Below, piece by piece: positions 47,531 through 58,645 of a stretch of DNA of 64,000 nucleotides. Under the pieces are notes generated by a model. That model made no database searches. It had not been told where the DNA came from and was given only the letters and a program-made list of their open reading frames with translations. Source of the DNA: Triatoma infestans (taxonomy: Eukaryota; Arthropoda; Insecta; Hemiptera; Reduviidae); the NCBI GenBank assembly GCA_011037195.1, contig JAAEAF010001116.1, positions 124,001-188,000 of the forward strand, in the 5' to 3' direction. The position numbers and the translations under genes are program-made. Numbering within the stretch: the first letter of the stretch is position 1; each line of letters starts with the position of its first letter.

Positions 47531-47832
47531 TCTACTAACATTAAGAGAAAATAAATAGTAAATTGTGAGATTCATTCACTATACCCCATTAGAACAATAG
47601 CCATTTGTCTCTTTTCTTATTGAATGACCCTCTAATTTCCAAGTAAAATTGTCCCCTTTATCATGGTAAGAACTTCCTTCCAACCTCTCCTAGTGTTTCC
47701 AAACTCCAAAGAGTGGAATGTACTTAGCCATTTGTTCAGGTGTTTACCGTTCCTGTAGGCATTCCAGTTTTGCGCTTTCACATATCCCTCTCAAACAGGA
47801 ATACACAGGAATTCCACACATATAACTTGAGT

Positions 47833-47855
47833 ACACACACACACACACACACACA
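47833..47855. repeat. CA microsatellite
   Basis: An (AC)n run of 23 nt. Confidence 0.9.
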
Positions 47856-47899
47856 GAAAGAGATCCAAGAAAGAGATTATACAAATATTTGTTTGTAGT

Positions 47900-48228
47900 G
47901 CAATATTTGTTTCTCAAAAATACGCATCCAATGATTTTCTTGAAACATATTTCTAAGAAAATATATGATTTTTTCGAGGGATTCAGTCGGGGAGAAAGGG
48001 ATCTTTTTTTTTGATTTTTCACTAAAGTGTTGTTTCATTTGTTACTCAAATTTTGGATTTGCAGAAAACCAGCTGACAGAAGTGCGAATTTCCTGATCGT
48101 TTCTTTTTTTCTTTTATTTCTTCACGCGACTATATCTCTATAAGCCAGGTTACTTTAAGTTTGATATACTACTACTCATTCAAATATATATAAAAGTTTT
48201 ATTTTTTTATTTTTCCGAGAATTTTTTT
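47900..48228 (+). repeat. Repeat A fragment, plus orientation
   Basis: 'aatgattttcttgaaacata', 'ctaagaaaatatatga', 'agctgacagaagtgcgaat' and 'tatataaaagttttattt' are decayed module blocks. Confidence 0.5.
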
Positions 48229-48318
48229 TTTCAGGGGAGAGAGGTGGTAGAGGTCAAGTTTCAGGGGAGAGAGCTGGTATAGGTCAAGTTTCAGGGGAGA
48301 GAGCTGGTAAAGGTCAAG
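48229..48318. repeat. Tandem repeat, 3 x 30 bp
   Basis: Three copies of a 30-bp unit starting tttcaggggagagag lie at 48229-48258, 48259-48288 and 48289-48318, with only 1-3 differences between them. The unit occupies the G-rich position of a repeat A module. Confidence 0.9.
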
Positions 48319-48519
48319 TTTCAAGCGAAAGTGTCATAGTTCAAAATTTCCCCTACTTATGTAATATAAAATCAACTAAATATTCAGTAAAAAGAACAAG
48401 ATAGGAGAAAATTTACTCAATTATGACTATGTAAATTGCTATAAGAGAAAGAAATCGAGCAAAAGACATTGTTTTTTCCTCTTTTGCGGATTTCAAAATT
48501 TTTTTTACTCACTTGCTAA

Positions 48520-49455
48520 TATTTTACACAATTATTAAACCAATAATGGGTAATTTATCAAATAGAATTTCCTGATTAAATACTGTCAATATATTTCACA
48601 TACTGTCAATCTTATTTATATACACTGTTCAGTTACGAATCTCAGAAAGCAAATTGCAGAGTTTTCCTATTAAATATTTAAAGCATATCAACCCTTCCCT
48701 GCCCCCTCTGAAGGAAAAAAATCAATCTGAAGAATACAAGATTACTATACACACATGTGTATGCGCTTTGTATTGCACAGAGTTTTCCAATATTGTTGCC
48801 TACCCCGCCTCATCACGGATAAAATAGCCTTTTCTTTGGTAATTCAATTTTCTTTTTTAATCTCAAAATAGGAAAGTCTCATGTGTATAAAAAAAAAAAA
48901 AAAAAATCAATGTTTAAGAGAGAAAGCAATATCACGAATATTTTCTGGCTTTTCTTTTTAAATAGGAAAACTTCTAACAGCCAGTATAAAAGTATAGTAA
49001 TATTCAATCAGAGATTTCTTATTAGTAAAATATTTTCTTCATTTTTAGATTTAATAAACAGGTGGTTTGAAACATTGTAATTTTTACATGATTATTATTG
49101 ACAAACTGTGTTGAAACATTGGAAAGTTTATTAAATTGACTTATATGATTTATAAATGTCCAGGTGCTGAGAAACTATATTTAATATTAAAAATTTACTT
49201 AAGAGAAAAGCATGACCTCCCGCCAGCCTTAGAAACCCAATAAATTCATTATATCTCGGAAAAAGTGTTTCAAACATTAATTAGTGTATCAATGGTACCT
49301 TAATCGCACACAAATTGGTCAACAAAAAAAAAAAAAACACATTCACTAAAATCGCATTTCTAGTAAATCTCGATTTTTATTCAAATTTAGAATTTTCGCA
49401 ACACAGACATATTAATTTTATAAGTGATTAGAATCGTATAATACAGCGAAATGTC
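48520..49455. other. Unassigned AT-rich stretch
   Basis: It contains an 18-nt A run (about 48889-48906) and minus-orientation repeat A pieces (about 49250-49390). No gene recognised. Confidence 0.4.
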
Positions 49456-49456
49456 A

Positions 49457-49500
49457 CTCTAGAGCAATGGTGGTGAACATTTTTTTCGTGTGCGTGCCAA
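49457..49500 (+). mobile_element. hAT-like terminal fragment with CTCTAGAG flank
   Basis: The octamer ctctagag (49457-49464) fits the NTCTAGAN target preference of many hAT transposons. It is followed by caatggtggtgaac and a T run, like hAT terminal inverted repeats ('CAGNGGTGGC/NGAACCTTTT'). The element is lost after about 36 bp and repeat A starts directly. Confidence 0.35.
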
Positions 49501-49624
49501 ACTTTCTCTTACCACAGTAGGTAAGAAGTATTGTAATCGTGTCATTTTCGATTTCGACTTTTCACCGGAAATATACGTTTTGTGGTCCCCTGAGTACAAA
49601 AAAGTGGTTTTTAGAAAATGGTAT

Positions 49625-49670
<46 letters not shown>

Positions 49671-50550
49671 CGTATATATATGTATTTTTAACAGCATAGC
49701 TCAATAACGAAAATCGTAGAAAGTTCAAACTTGATATTCCATTCAGATATCACCATGGGATCCGATATTAGCGTCTCTGTCAAAATTTCTCAACCGGAAG
49801 TACCACTTTACTAAATGTTTTTTTTTTTTTTTCTTTTTTGCGATTTTAAAATGGCACAAACGATTTTCTTGAAACTTGGTATAACAACTACACATACAAA
49901 GAGCTACAACTTTTATTAGAAATATTTCTCTGGGAAAATTCATTTCAGGGTACTTTTGAGAGAGTTGGGGTTACGGTTTCTTCTAAAGAGCTATTTCAGT
50001 TTATTACACAATTCTATCATCTAAATAATATTAATTAGAAATAAATATGTTGTTGAAATTTCGAGTTTGAAAAAAAAAAACAGATGACTGGAAGTGCGTT
50101 TTTTCTAAAAAGTATTTTTCAGTTTACTGTTATTTTCTCTAAAACGACTCCCAATTATTTTCTTTAAACTTTGAATGTTAACTACACATATAAAAAGCTA
50201 AAAACATTGATTTGTAACATTTCTTCTGATAAAGTCATTGAACGAGGGAGGGTGGGGTTATGTTTTTTCTAAAGTGCTATTGTAATTGATTATATAAATC
50301 TACCATCCAAACCAAATTAATTAGAAATAAATAGATTACCAAAATTCCAAGTTTCAAGAAAATTAGTAAACCGAAAGTGCGTTTTTACTGAACAGTTTTT
50401 CAATTTTTGCGATTTTCTCTATTAAAAGCTCCGACGAATTTCATCAATTTGAGATACTAACTATAAAATTTGTCAATCACAGTTTTGAAAATGGAATAAG
50501 AGTAAGCTGTGTGAGTATATCATACCAGATTTTTTTTTTTATTGAAATAA
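49497..50550 (+). repeat. Repeat A copy, plus orientation, near full length
   Basis: The best uninterrupted reference copy here. It has the head 'aactttctcttaccacagta', 'agtattgtaatcgtgtcatt', 'caccggaaatatacgttttg', a GT run (49629-49668), 'cagcatagctcaataacg', 'caaccggaagtaccacttta', 'ctacacatacaaagagctac', then two further modules (near 50090 and 50350), ending 'gtgtgagtatatcataccag'. Confidence 0.85.
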
Positions 50551-50559
50551 GTATAAAAA

Positions 50560-51035
50560 TTAACCTGGAATTTCACATAAATTAAATAATAACAAATAAA
50601 ATTGTGAAAACTCAACTTCTTTATCAAATAATCGTACACAAATACAAATTTATTATCGAGATTTTTACTGTTTTTAACACATGAGGCTTTATTGGTTGAT
50701 ATTTTGCCACTTTATCAATACACACGCCGAGCTAAATTCATCAGTCATTCTTTTTCTTCAACGATATTTTATAATATAAAATTCATTTTAGAAAATAATG
50801 GCCCCCAACGGCAGAAAAATGTTGAATACAAATGCCGGGAAATTTCAGAATAAAGCGGGAATTTTGGCTTTTACACAATGCAAAAAGATTGAACTGAGAA
50901 CACAAAATAATTTGTTACTTTCCAGAATCATAAATCATTGTCACAAATAAAAGTATATAAATTTTATTATTAAATGAATATATTTTTAATACAGGATCCT
51001 GTACACCATCCTGTATCCTGTATTCATTGTACACA
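50560..51035. other. Unassigned AT-rich stretch
   Basis: No gene recognised. A short repeated 'atcctgta' cluster is at 50990-51030. Confidence 0.4.
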
Positions 51036-51039
51036 AAGG

Positions 51040-51245
51040 GATGGGATTAAAATGAATATTCCCAGAAATATATTGCAAATAAAAATGATAGCCATATATT
51101 GTATGCAATACGCCTGGGACAGTTTTTGAGTTTTTTCGAACTCAGAGGATCTTAAAACATTATTTCCGGTGAAAACTCGGTCTCAAAAAAAATCTCACAC
51201 GAATGCTGTACTTCCTTTTACAGCCAGTAAGAGAAAGTAAAAATG
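51040..51245 (-). repeat. Repeat A fragment, minus orientation
   Basis: 'attcccagaaatatattgc', 'ttatttccggtgaaaactcg' and the terminal 'gtaagagaaagt' (51229) are in family order. Confidence 0.65.
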
Positions 51246-51632
51246 AAATCAACTTTGAAAAGATCCGTATATTTTGCATAACTGAATAAAAAGATAAGCT
51301 TCATTCTTTTTCATACTCCTTTTCACACAAATATAGAACTTTCATCTCTACTAAAGCCTAAAAGTTTTTACATTAGGAATTTCAACCTAAATCTGTTAAA
51401 AATTTAAATTACCTTATTTGAATTTCTTCTTTACAATGAGAACTTTCCATTGTTAAAAATAATGATAGAACATTTATTCCGAAATATGGAATATTATATT
51501 TAATACACTTCCTAGCAACTCATCTGAAGTTGCAGATGTTTGTTTGTGACTCACATACAGATATTCGGTCTAAACCTAACCTGTTAGAAACCTACTGTCA
51601 AGAAAATTTTCTCTACGTGGACACCAATAAAC

Positions 51633-52070
51633 TAGCCCGCAAGGGGTATCTGTGCATGCAATTACTTGGGGAGTAGCAACCCCAAGGGTTACCATAGCTC
51701 AGTACTCTTCGTCACTGACACTTCGTCAGAACAGTACACAATACACTTAAATTACAAGCACTCTACACTTTACAGACAAGGACAAACACAGTACACAAAC
51801 TAGTCCCTAGTTAATTGGAGTGAGCCAAGGGAGAAGGAAGGGATTAGCTCAGTGGTAGCATGCTGGACTGGCAACGCAGAGGTCCCGGGTTCGAATCCAG
51901 CATGCTGCCCTTAGATTTTCTCTTTCTAGGAGCCTCTACACTCACTGTACGGTGATGAGCAGTGTTGTCTGTAGCTAGAGAACATGCTTGGAGTTCGGCA
52001 GTGCACTGAGAAGGCTCCGGGGGCACAATAGATCTGTCAGGTCGCAGTGCGTTATCCCCAACAACAATCT
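51633..52070 (+). mobile_element. Composite repeat with SINE family 1 (copy 1)
   Basis: The first about 200 bp ('cccgcaaggggtatctgt' to 'gtccctagttaa') is shared with 55.53-55.73 kb. It is followed by a full family 1 SINE from about 51834: A box TAGCTCAGTGG (51844-51854), B box GGTTCGAATCC (51888-51898) and the family body. Other family 1 SINEs in the window lack the upstream part, so this joined unit was duplicated as a whole. A related 'cccgcaagggttttctgt' piece recurs at 52370. Confidence 0.75.
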
Positions 52071-52079
52071 ACATATACA

Positions 52080-52930
52080 CCAATATACTAAAATTATTAG
52101 ATTTTCAAAATCGCATAAAAAGAGTAGTAGGTGTTTAATTTTTAACAATTCACACTTAGAACAGATTTCCATATTTATCTGCGTATATTGTATTCTAATT
52201 CAGGCGTTTTTCTCAAGCAGACTGAATATAATGTTACCAAAACTAACACGGCTATTGGATCTGTACTGAAAACTTGTGCCAGTGCAAGAATGATTAATTC
52301 AGGTCTAGGACTGTGACTCTTTGGAAGTTTGTCACTTAAATTTGTATAAGCGTTTACTAGGCCTATCACCCGCAAGGGTTTTCTGTTGCATGCAGTTACT
52401 GGAGAGCTTATTTCATAATAATATCAAATTATTAAATATTCCATAATTATTTGCAATATTTTCTTGTTTATTGCTCAAACCGCGTCATTTGACATTTTAA
52501 TAAAAAAAAAACTTATTTTTCATATTCCGTATAGCTGTGTAGAAAATAAATTAGATTTCACTCCAATAAAGTGGGCCAACAGACCAAGTTAGTCAGCTGT
52601 TTGTTTCTAAGAGTTCCAGAAGAAAACAGAACTCAATCATAGAAAGAAAATCCCTCAGGAGTAACAAAAATTGGATTTCTTCCTTGAATTTAGTTTCGCT
52701 ACACTTTTTATTACACACAAAGAGGTGATGGATAGAACTGGTCGTTATTTAGACGGTTCCACTTTAGTAGAAAGTTCATCATATTATTACAACTGTCTCG
52801 CTTAAACATAAGATTATGATTTAAATTCCTTCTTTTTATATTTTAAATTTTGATTCGTTGGTGGGATGATTTAAGTGTTTGGGGCGGTGGGGCAGTTGTG
52901 ATCAACATGGCAAATCTTATTTAGCAAATG
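52080..52930. other. Unassigned stretch
   Basis: It holds a fragment of the composite repeat's start (52368-52410). No gene recognised. Confidence 0.4.
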
Positions 52931-52936
52931 TAATAC

Positions 52937-53126
52937 ATGAAAAATACTTGAGTTTCGTTGTGAACGCGTCATTGATTTGCTAGAAACCAATGTTTCGCCT
53001 ATATTGCAATGAGCCTCTTCAGTGTCATTACACCTTGAAGAGGAGTTTTTGCAATACTGGCGAAACGTCTGTTTTTAGCAAACCACTGAAGCGGTCTCTC
53101 AACCCGGAAAATCAAGTTTTTTTCAT
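52937..53126. repeat. Foldback element, Penelope-type, 73-78-bp arms
   Basis: Arms 52937-53009 and 53049-53126 are inverted repeats (about 80% by eye), each beginning atgaaaaa with 'acttga' and running to ttgcaa. On the minus strand the left half holds CUGAAGA (53022-53016), one extra G, GCUCAU/AUAGGC stem II, GAAA (52996-52993) and an AC/GU stem III. Related single arms are at 5.5 and 47.2 kb. Confidence 0.65.
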
Positions 53127-53149
53127 GAGAATGGCCGCGGAAACTTAAA

Positions 53150-55370
53150 AAATCAAATATAATACAGTTGGAACCGCGTCCATGGTATTTGGTCTAAAAC
53201 TAAAAATCAGCTAATAACCTAAATCCTGAAGTAGCCTATTGCAATTTAGAAGAAACGTTTACATATATACTAAACCACTGTCGTCTTTTGATGCAAATCT
53301 TAGATTACTCTGTTTGATTTCGAAGATCAAAAATGTTCGGATTTTTGTGAATTCCAGTTATTAAATTTCGAGACTGAATTTGTGATCAAGGCCTACTTTA
53401 TTTTTATTTTCCTTTTTGGCAGCTACAAGGTGCTTTTAACAGTACAATGATTGGTTCTTTCACAGATAAGAGCACTATTTTGGACGATATAACAATTTTA
53501 GGTTCAAGTCGGGCTGGTATGCCAGTGTCATGGAATAAATACTCGGCTGTTGAGAAATTGAACTGCCGTTGGCAACTCCATATTGCGGGCGTTAGCCGCT
53601 GATCTCTTATCCACCTGTAGGAACGGACGAATCCGTTTCCGCCTAAAGCTGCAACAAGCTGCTATAACGAACTGCAAAGCATCAAAGTTCAGGCCACTTC
53701 CTAAAACAACATTCGAAGGTTAGAAATCAATTTCGCAGTCTGCGAATAAGCTTTCCAAGAGTTTACAAATTATCATCCAGCAGTCCACAACTTAACTCCT
53801 AGAAAGCGTTACAACAAGCTTCAATTTCCACGAAATAATCAATAGTATTCATTGAACTGTTTGTAAAGAAGTCAAGAAGTCCAGTTAAGTGCAGAGAATT
53901 ATGTACAAGCTATCCAATCTAGCTTATCGATCGTAAGTAGAGCAAGAGTTCTATTTCAACCAACGCTACTATTCTACGACGAACAACCCTTCACGCTCGG
54001 TCACCTTAAACTTTCTTTTTTCTAACACTATTTCTGTTCACTAGTTCACTAACATACAATTTGTTAATACAAGCATCAGTAGTATATCATTTACACCATT
54101 ACAATTCCAAGACATTGATGTCATATCGTTTACTAGTGACGTTTGATTTAAAGAGATTAATAAATAGAATAATCTTTTTTACAATGATAAGTTGTTACCC
54201 CAGAAAAAAATCTGGGACAAATTTAAAAGAAAGTCGTCCATATTGTTTTAAGAGTTTTCTGAAAAAAAAAAATACCCTGTATATTTAACTAGGTCAGGCA
54301 GACATAAAATAGATAAGTATTATAAAAAAAAAAAGAAAAAAAAGAAATGTATAGTTTAAAAATAAATCTGTAATAAAATACATTTACCTACCACATATTT
54401 ATATTTCAAAAGATAATTTATCTCTACTAAATTTATTTCTGTCACGCGAACAGAAACAGATAAAGAATCTATGTGTGGGGGGGGAAAAAACTGAGAGGGA
54501 AGTGGCAGAGAGGAAATCCCATTAACTGAATAGTGTCAAGTGGTCGTCACGATGATGAAATGACTGAGAAAACTAAAATAAATGCTGGGAAAGCGTGCAG
54601 GAAAAAAAGAAGAAAAAAACAGAAATACTATGATGAAAATGAACTTTACATCAAAGATAACCAACTCTAATGTATGTATACATTATTTTGGGAAGCATTT
54701 TCCGGGCAGTCTATTTTTTTTTCCCCCTTTTTTTTTTTTCCATGAGAAGGCTTATATAAAATTTGGGTGGGGGGGGGGGGATTGTAAAACTAAACTTCTT
54801 ATCAACTTCCGTGGAAATATTTGACCTAAATACCTCGCTCTTTAGTCATTTAAGATAAATTTAAAAAGACAAATTTTAGACAAATTTAGAAAGACGCGAC
54901 TAAAAGAGTCTTTCATTTATGTATACCAGTTTTTTTATTCATACGATATACTACTTCCAAGTTTTTAGAAACTCCTCCCCAAAATTGTAAGAAAAAAAAA
55001 TCTCGTGAGAAACAGTCACACGACTTTCTCTTACAACGGTTGTCAAAATGAGAAATTTTCTTCAAACTTTTATTTTTCATTAAATATTTGCTTGTCTCTT
55101 CAAGTTTGTATATCAGTTGGAGAATTTGAACTTAATACCACCACAATATGAAGCAGGCTATCACGGAAAACATCTCTTATAGTTACTTGTGTTTAACGCA
55201 TACCTATTAAAGGCAAACTACAGCATCCTGTCTCCATGGTCCTAAAATGATCCTAGACTCTTACCGACAAACTTACTTAAAAGACGGCCGCCCCACCAGA
55301 CACCAATGATTTGACTGTGTACTTATTTCGCCGCCCCCTCCCCCTATAAACCAAACTCTCTCTCAGCTGA
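53150..55370. other. Unassigned stretch
   Basis: A 'tttggcag' acceptor-like site (53421) is followed by a frame open for about 50 codons (GSFTDKSTILDD, AGMPVSWNKYSAVEK), then stops. I recognise no family. G runs are at 54477-54484 and 54769-54780. Nothing else is assignable; repeat A scraps occur at 54950-55060. Confidence 0.35.
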
Positions 55371-55440
55371 CCAGAAAACATCAATGTATCCAAATCTCTG
55401 GTATTTAATCCATCGTATCATGCATATTAATTTTGTTCCT

Positions 55441-55470
55441 GACCGGTTTCGGATTTTCATACATCGTCAG
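55441..55470 (-). ncRNA. Hammerhead-like motif, left arm
   Basis: The minus strand has an intact CUGACGA box (55470-55464), one extra U, a stem II with one mismatch (GUAU/AUCC), GAAA, then C-CG-GUC. The GUC matches the usual cleavage triplet. Flanking stem I pairing is partial. Confidence 0.5.
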
Positions 55471-55529
55471 AGCAAATTCACCAAGTTCATGTAGAGAGTT
55501 CACTTCAGCGTTATGTTTCTGTTACACTC

Positions 55530-55935
55530 GGTCCGCAAGGGGTATCTGTTGCATTCAATTACTTGGGAAGTAGCGACTCCACGGGTTACCACAGCTCAAT
55601 ATTCCATGCACTTCGTCAGAACAGTACACAATAACTTGAACTACATACACTCTACACTTTACAGATAAGGACAAACACAGTCCACAAAGTAGGGTCGTCC
55701 CTAGTTAACTGTCAAAAGCCAAGGGAAAAGGACTAGCAACGCGGAGGTCCCGGGTTTGAATCCAGCATGCCGCAGGTTTTCTCTTCCTAGGAGCCTCTAC
55801 AACTCACTGTCCGCTGATGGATAGTGTTGTCTGTAGCAAGAGAACACTGGAGGCCGGCTGTGCATTGGAGAAGGCTCTGGGGGCATAGATCTTTCAGGTT
55901 GCAGTGCAATAATCCTCTACAACAATCTAAATCTA
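55530..55935 (+). mobile_element. Composite repeat with 5'-deleted SINE family 1 (copy 2)
   Basis: It matches 51.63-52.07 kb, but about 30 bp containing the A box is missing (after 'aagggaaaagga'), so polymerase III could not start on it normally. The B box is GGTTTGAATCC (about 55752). The 3' end has a short 'aatctaaatctaaatct' microsatellite (55924-55942). Confidence 0.75.
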
Positions 55936-56030
55936 AATCTAATCTTCTGATACACTCACACTTGTTGGTTTGTTGGTTGTACAACCATTACGCTGAAGTA
56001 AAATTTCTATACGAACTTGGTGAATTTGCT

Positions 56031-56060
56031 GTGACGATGAATGAAAATCCGAAACCGGTC
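56031..56060 (+). ncRNA. Hammerhead-like motif, right arm
   Basis: The box is GTGACGA (one change from CUGANGA), one extra T, a GAAT/ATCC stem II with one mismatch, GAAA and C-CG-GTC. It is the inverted partner of 55441-55470. Confidence 0.45.
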
Positions 56061-56109
56061 AAGAAAAAATGAATGTGCATGCAAGGATGGATAAAATACC
56101 AGATGTTAT

Positions 56110-57055
56110 CCAGCATTGCGGGACCCATCCACGTATCCCAAATCTATCCACTCGCTTTCAGTATAACTAAAATCAAACGGTTAAATGTGTCAGCCAAAAG
56201 TCTGAGTAGCCGCCAAAAATTCTATTTATTATAAATAATCCGAAAAGGAGTAAATTCTGTTGAATATTTTTGTTTAAAAAGAAATCAATAATTTAAAAAA
56301 AAGAGTATAATGTGATTCCTATATTCTACCTAATAAGAATTTATCAAAGAAAAATTATCAAATATCTTTCAAGTTACTTATTGAAATGTATATTATTCAA
56401 ATTATGTTTCAAGGAAAAATTAACAAAAATTTCCTTCTTGTTAGTATATATTTTATGATAATAGAAGGCGGAAAAGTGAGTAAAAGAAAAGTAAATTTAC
56501 GAAAATTAAGTAGTAAACATGTAAATTTATAACATTTTGCACTTTACTTATCCTTTCATTAAAATTTATGATTCTACACTCTTCTTCAACACATCTACAA
56601 ATAGGAAAATAAATGAAAAATTTTCATTTAAATAATTTTCCTCTGAATTTAGCCTAGTTTCATTTTCCCCCAGTTTGCTTAGAACTGATAATGTTATGAA
56701 TAATATTATTATCAATAATAAAGTGATAAAGTAGGCCGTTTTTATCAATTTAGAATATTCTATATATATATATATGTAGTATGCATATTTTATATATATT
56801 AAGGAATAAGGAACTGTAGAGAAAGTATTAAGAGTCCTTATATACGAGTAAAAATAAAGGACAGTAAGTTTACATTTCCTGAACCAATAAAGTCAAACCA
56901 TTCTTTGTTTGTCCTTGCCTTTCGTTTTCTTTGTTGGTTGAATCTTTATATATATATATCCTTCTTCTATATACAACATTATATTGTAATTATTATTTTA
57001 TTTAAATGTTTTCATTTTACAAGAAGCGAAATTATTGTTTTAAGTTTATTGTTAT
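56110..57055. other. Unassigned AT-rich stretch
   Basis: (TA)n runs are at 56762-56777 and 56949-56960. No gene recognised. Confidence 0.5.
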
Positions 57056-57057
57056 TT

Positions 57058-57790
57058 GACTTTCTCTCATTGCTGTAAGAGAAAGTATTGCGATCGTGTC
57101 CAATTTATATACTTGAGGGTTTTCACCCAATTGAGTACGAAATGTTTTTTTTAGCGAACGCTACAGGAAATGCGATTATACTGATGTTTTCATTTTTGTG
57201 GTTTTTCACAAAAATGTCTCCAACGATTTTTTTTTTAGACATCGTATCCTGTCTACTACACATTTAAATGTCTATCATCTTTATTAGCAGCATTTCTCCA
57301 GGAAAATTACTTTTAAGTGCCTTCTTGTTGAGCAGCAACATTATGTTTCCTTCTCACTAATTTACCACTTCAATATAATCTATGTTTCTGCCCGTATATA
57401 ACATAAAAGTACTTTAGAAAATGGCTTGAATTTCAAATTTGTTGAATATCGGGTTAACCAAAAATGCAACTTTTATAGATAGGTTTTTGAAATTATTATT
57501 TTTTTTTTTTTTTACAAAGATCCTCTTTGACTTTGAATGCCTCACTTTTATTATGAAATATAAAAATTAATATTACAACTGTCTGGACATTAAATTTCAA
57601 ATATTTCTTCTCAAAGTGTCATTGGCGCTGTCTTCTCTATAATCTAATCATTTCATGTTCTTCTTTCTTTGTAGAGATACATGTACCTCCACCAATTCTA
57701 TGTTTATATTAGGGCAACTTAGTAAAGATTCAAACTTAAAGACAAATTTATCAATTTCAAACGACTTTCTCTTAATGCAGTTAATACAAT
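57058..57790 (+). repeat. Repeat A copy, plus orientation
   Basis: Head 'gactttctctcattgctgta' then 'gaaagtattgcgatcgtgtc', 'ttttcacaaaaatgtctcc', 'ctccaggaaaattactttt' and 'gggttaaccaaaaatgcaac'. The tail-like 'acgactttctcttaatgcag' is at 57763. Confidence 0.65.
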
Positions 57791-57995
57791 AATTATGAAA
57801 AACGTAAAAATTTAGAAATTGTACACAAAGTTACCCTAACAGAAATATAGCGGCAGTGGGGGAATGGGGATTGGTTTGTGGTCTGTACAGAGACTGGTAG
57901 AGTATTCTAGTCTAGAAGATATTGCTTTTATTAAAAACCTCCCGAAAATACAGAAACCTAACCTCACAACCAAACCCCTTTCTCTCCCCTAACAT

Positions 57996-58421
57996 ATTTT
58001 TTCTTTACTTACTACGTCCGTTTCCTGTTTCCTTCCTGGAAGGGTCTAATATATATCTCTAGGGACGGCCTCACCGGGTAACTTGCATATTATAATCCAT
58101 AAATCTTTCTATGCTTGCCCCGCATCATTGTGCATCTATTTCACGCTCAGATTTTTGGGAACCTATCTAGAGCTTCGCTAAAGTCTATGCACGGGGTACC
58201 GTGAGAATTTCTTATCTGTAATGCTGATCCAAGTTTCTTAATTATGGCACTTTCACTTAATTTTCTTGGAAAAACTTGCCAGTACCAGTTAAATCCCAGT
58301 TAATGGAATATGTTCCAAATATAAGTAGTAGGTTTGTATAGGTACAATTATCATTTTTAGTTTAAAGAAATTTTTTTTGTGCATTTCTGAAAGAATTCCG
58401 TAAAACTCAGAATATTTTCTT
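57996..58421. repeat. Duplicated segment, copy A
   Basis: It aligns with 59652-60074 over its whole length at roughly 88% by eye, from 'ctttacttactacgtccg' to 'aaaactcagaatattttct'. The right third is minus-orientation repeat A sequence; the left two thirds are found only in these two copies and in the short direct repeat at 58646. Confidence 0.8.
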
Positions 58422-58645
58422 CTAACTTGTTTAATCCCATCCATGAGTGATTATCTTAGTGCTGCCAACCTAGGGATGCTTCAGTATTCTATGTTTGATG
58501 TTTATTAATTTAATTTTATGTACATAAATTTAAATTTTGTTGAAATAATTCTGTGACATTAATTAATATTTACTTAATTGAAAATGAGAATTTCACTTTG
58601 CAAATTTTACTTCTTTTTTAAATTTCTGTGACATTGATCTTACAC

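Larger units (their letters stand above)
55377..56107. mobile_element. Penelope-type inverted repeat enclosing a composite SINE unit
   Basis: The left arm 55377-55515 and right arm 55986-56107 are inverted copies (about 85% by eye; the left has a 16-bp extra piece). Both contain the hammerhead-like 'gaccggtttcggattttcat' stretch and 'agcaaattcaccaagtt'. Between them lies the second copy of the composite repeat. The arms are probably two inverted LTR-like pieces of a Penelope-like element. Confidence 0.6.

Noticed and set aside
48229..48318. CRISPR-like array
   Set aside because: The three 30-bp units are directly adjacent without spacers, in a eukaryotic repeat; a simple tandem duplication.
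51840..51912. tRNA gene
   Set aside because: A and B boxes are present, but the sequence continues into a SINE body shared by five copies and lacks a proper acceptor stem, so it is a SINE head.
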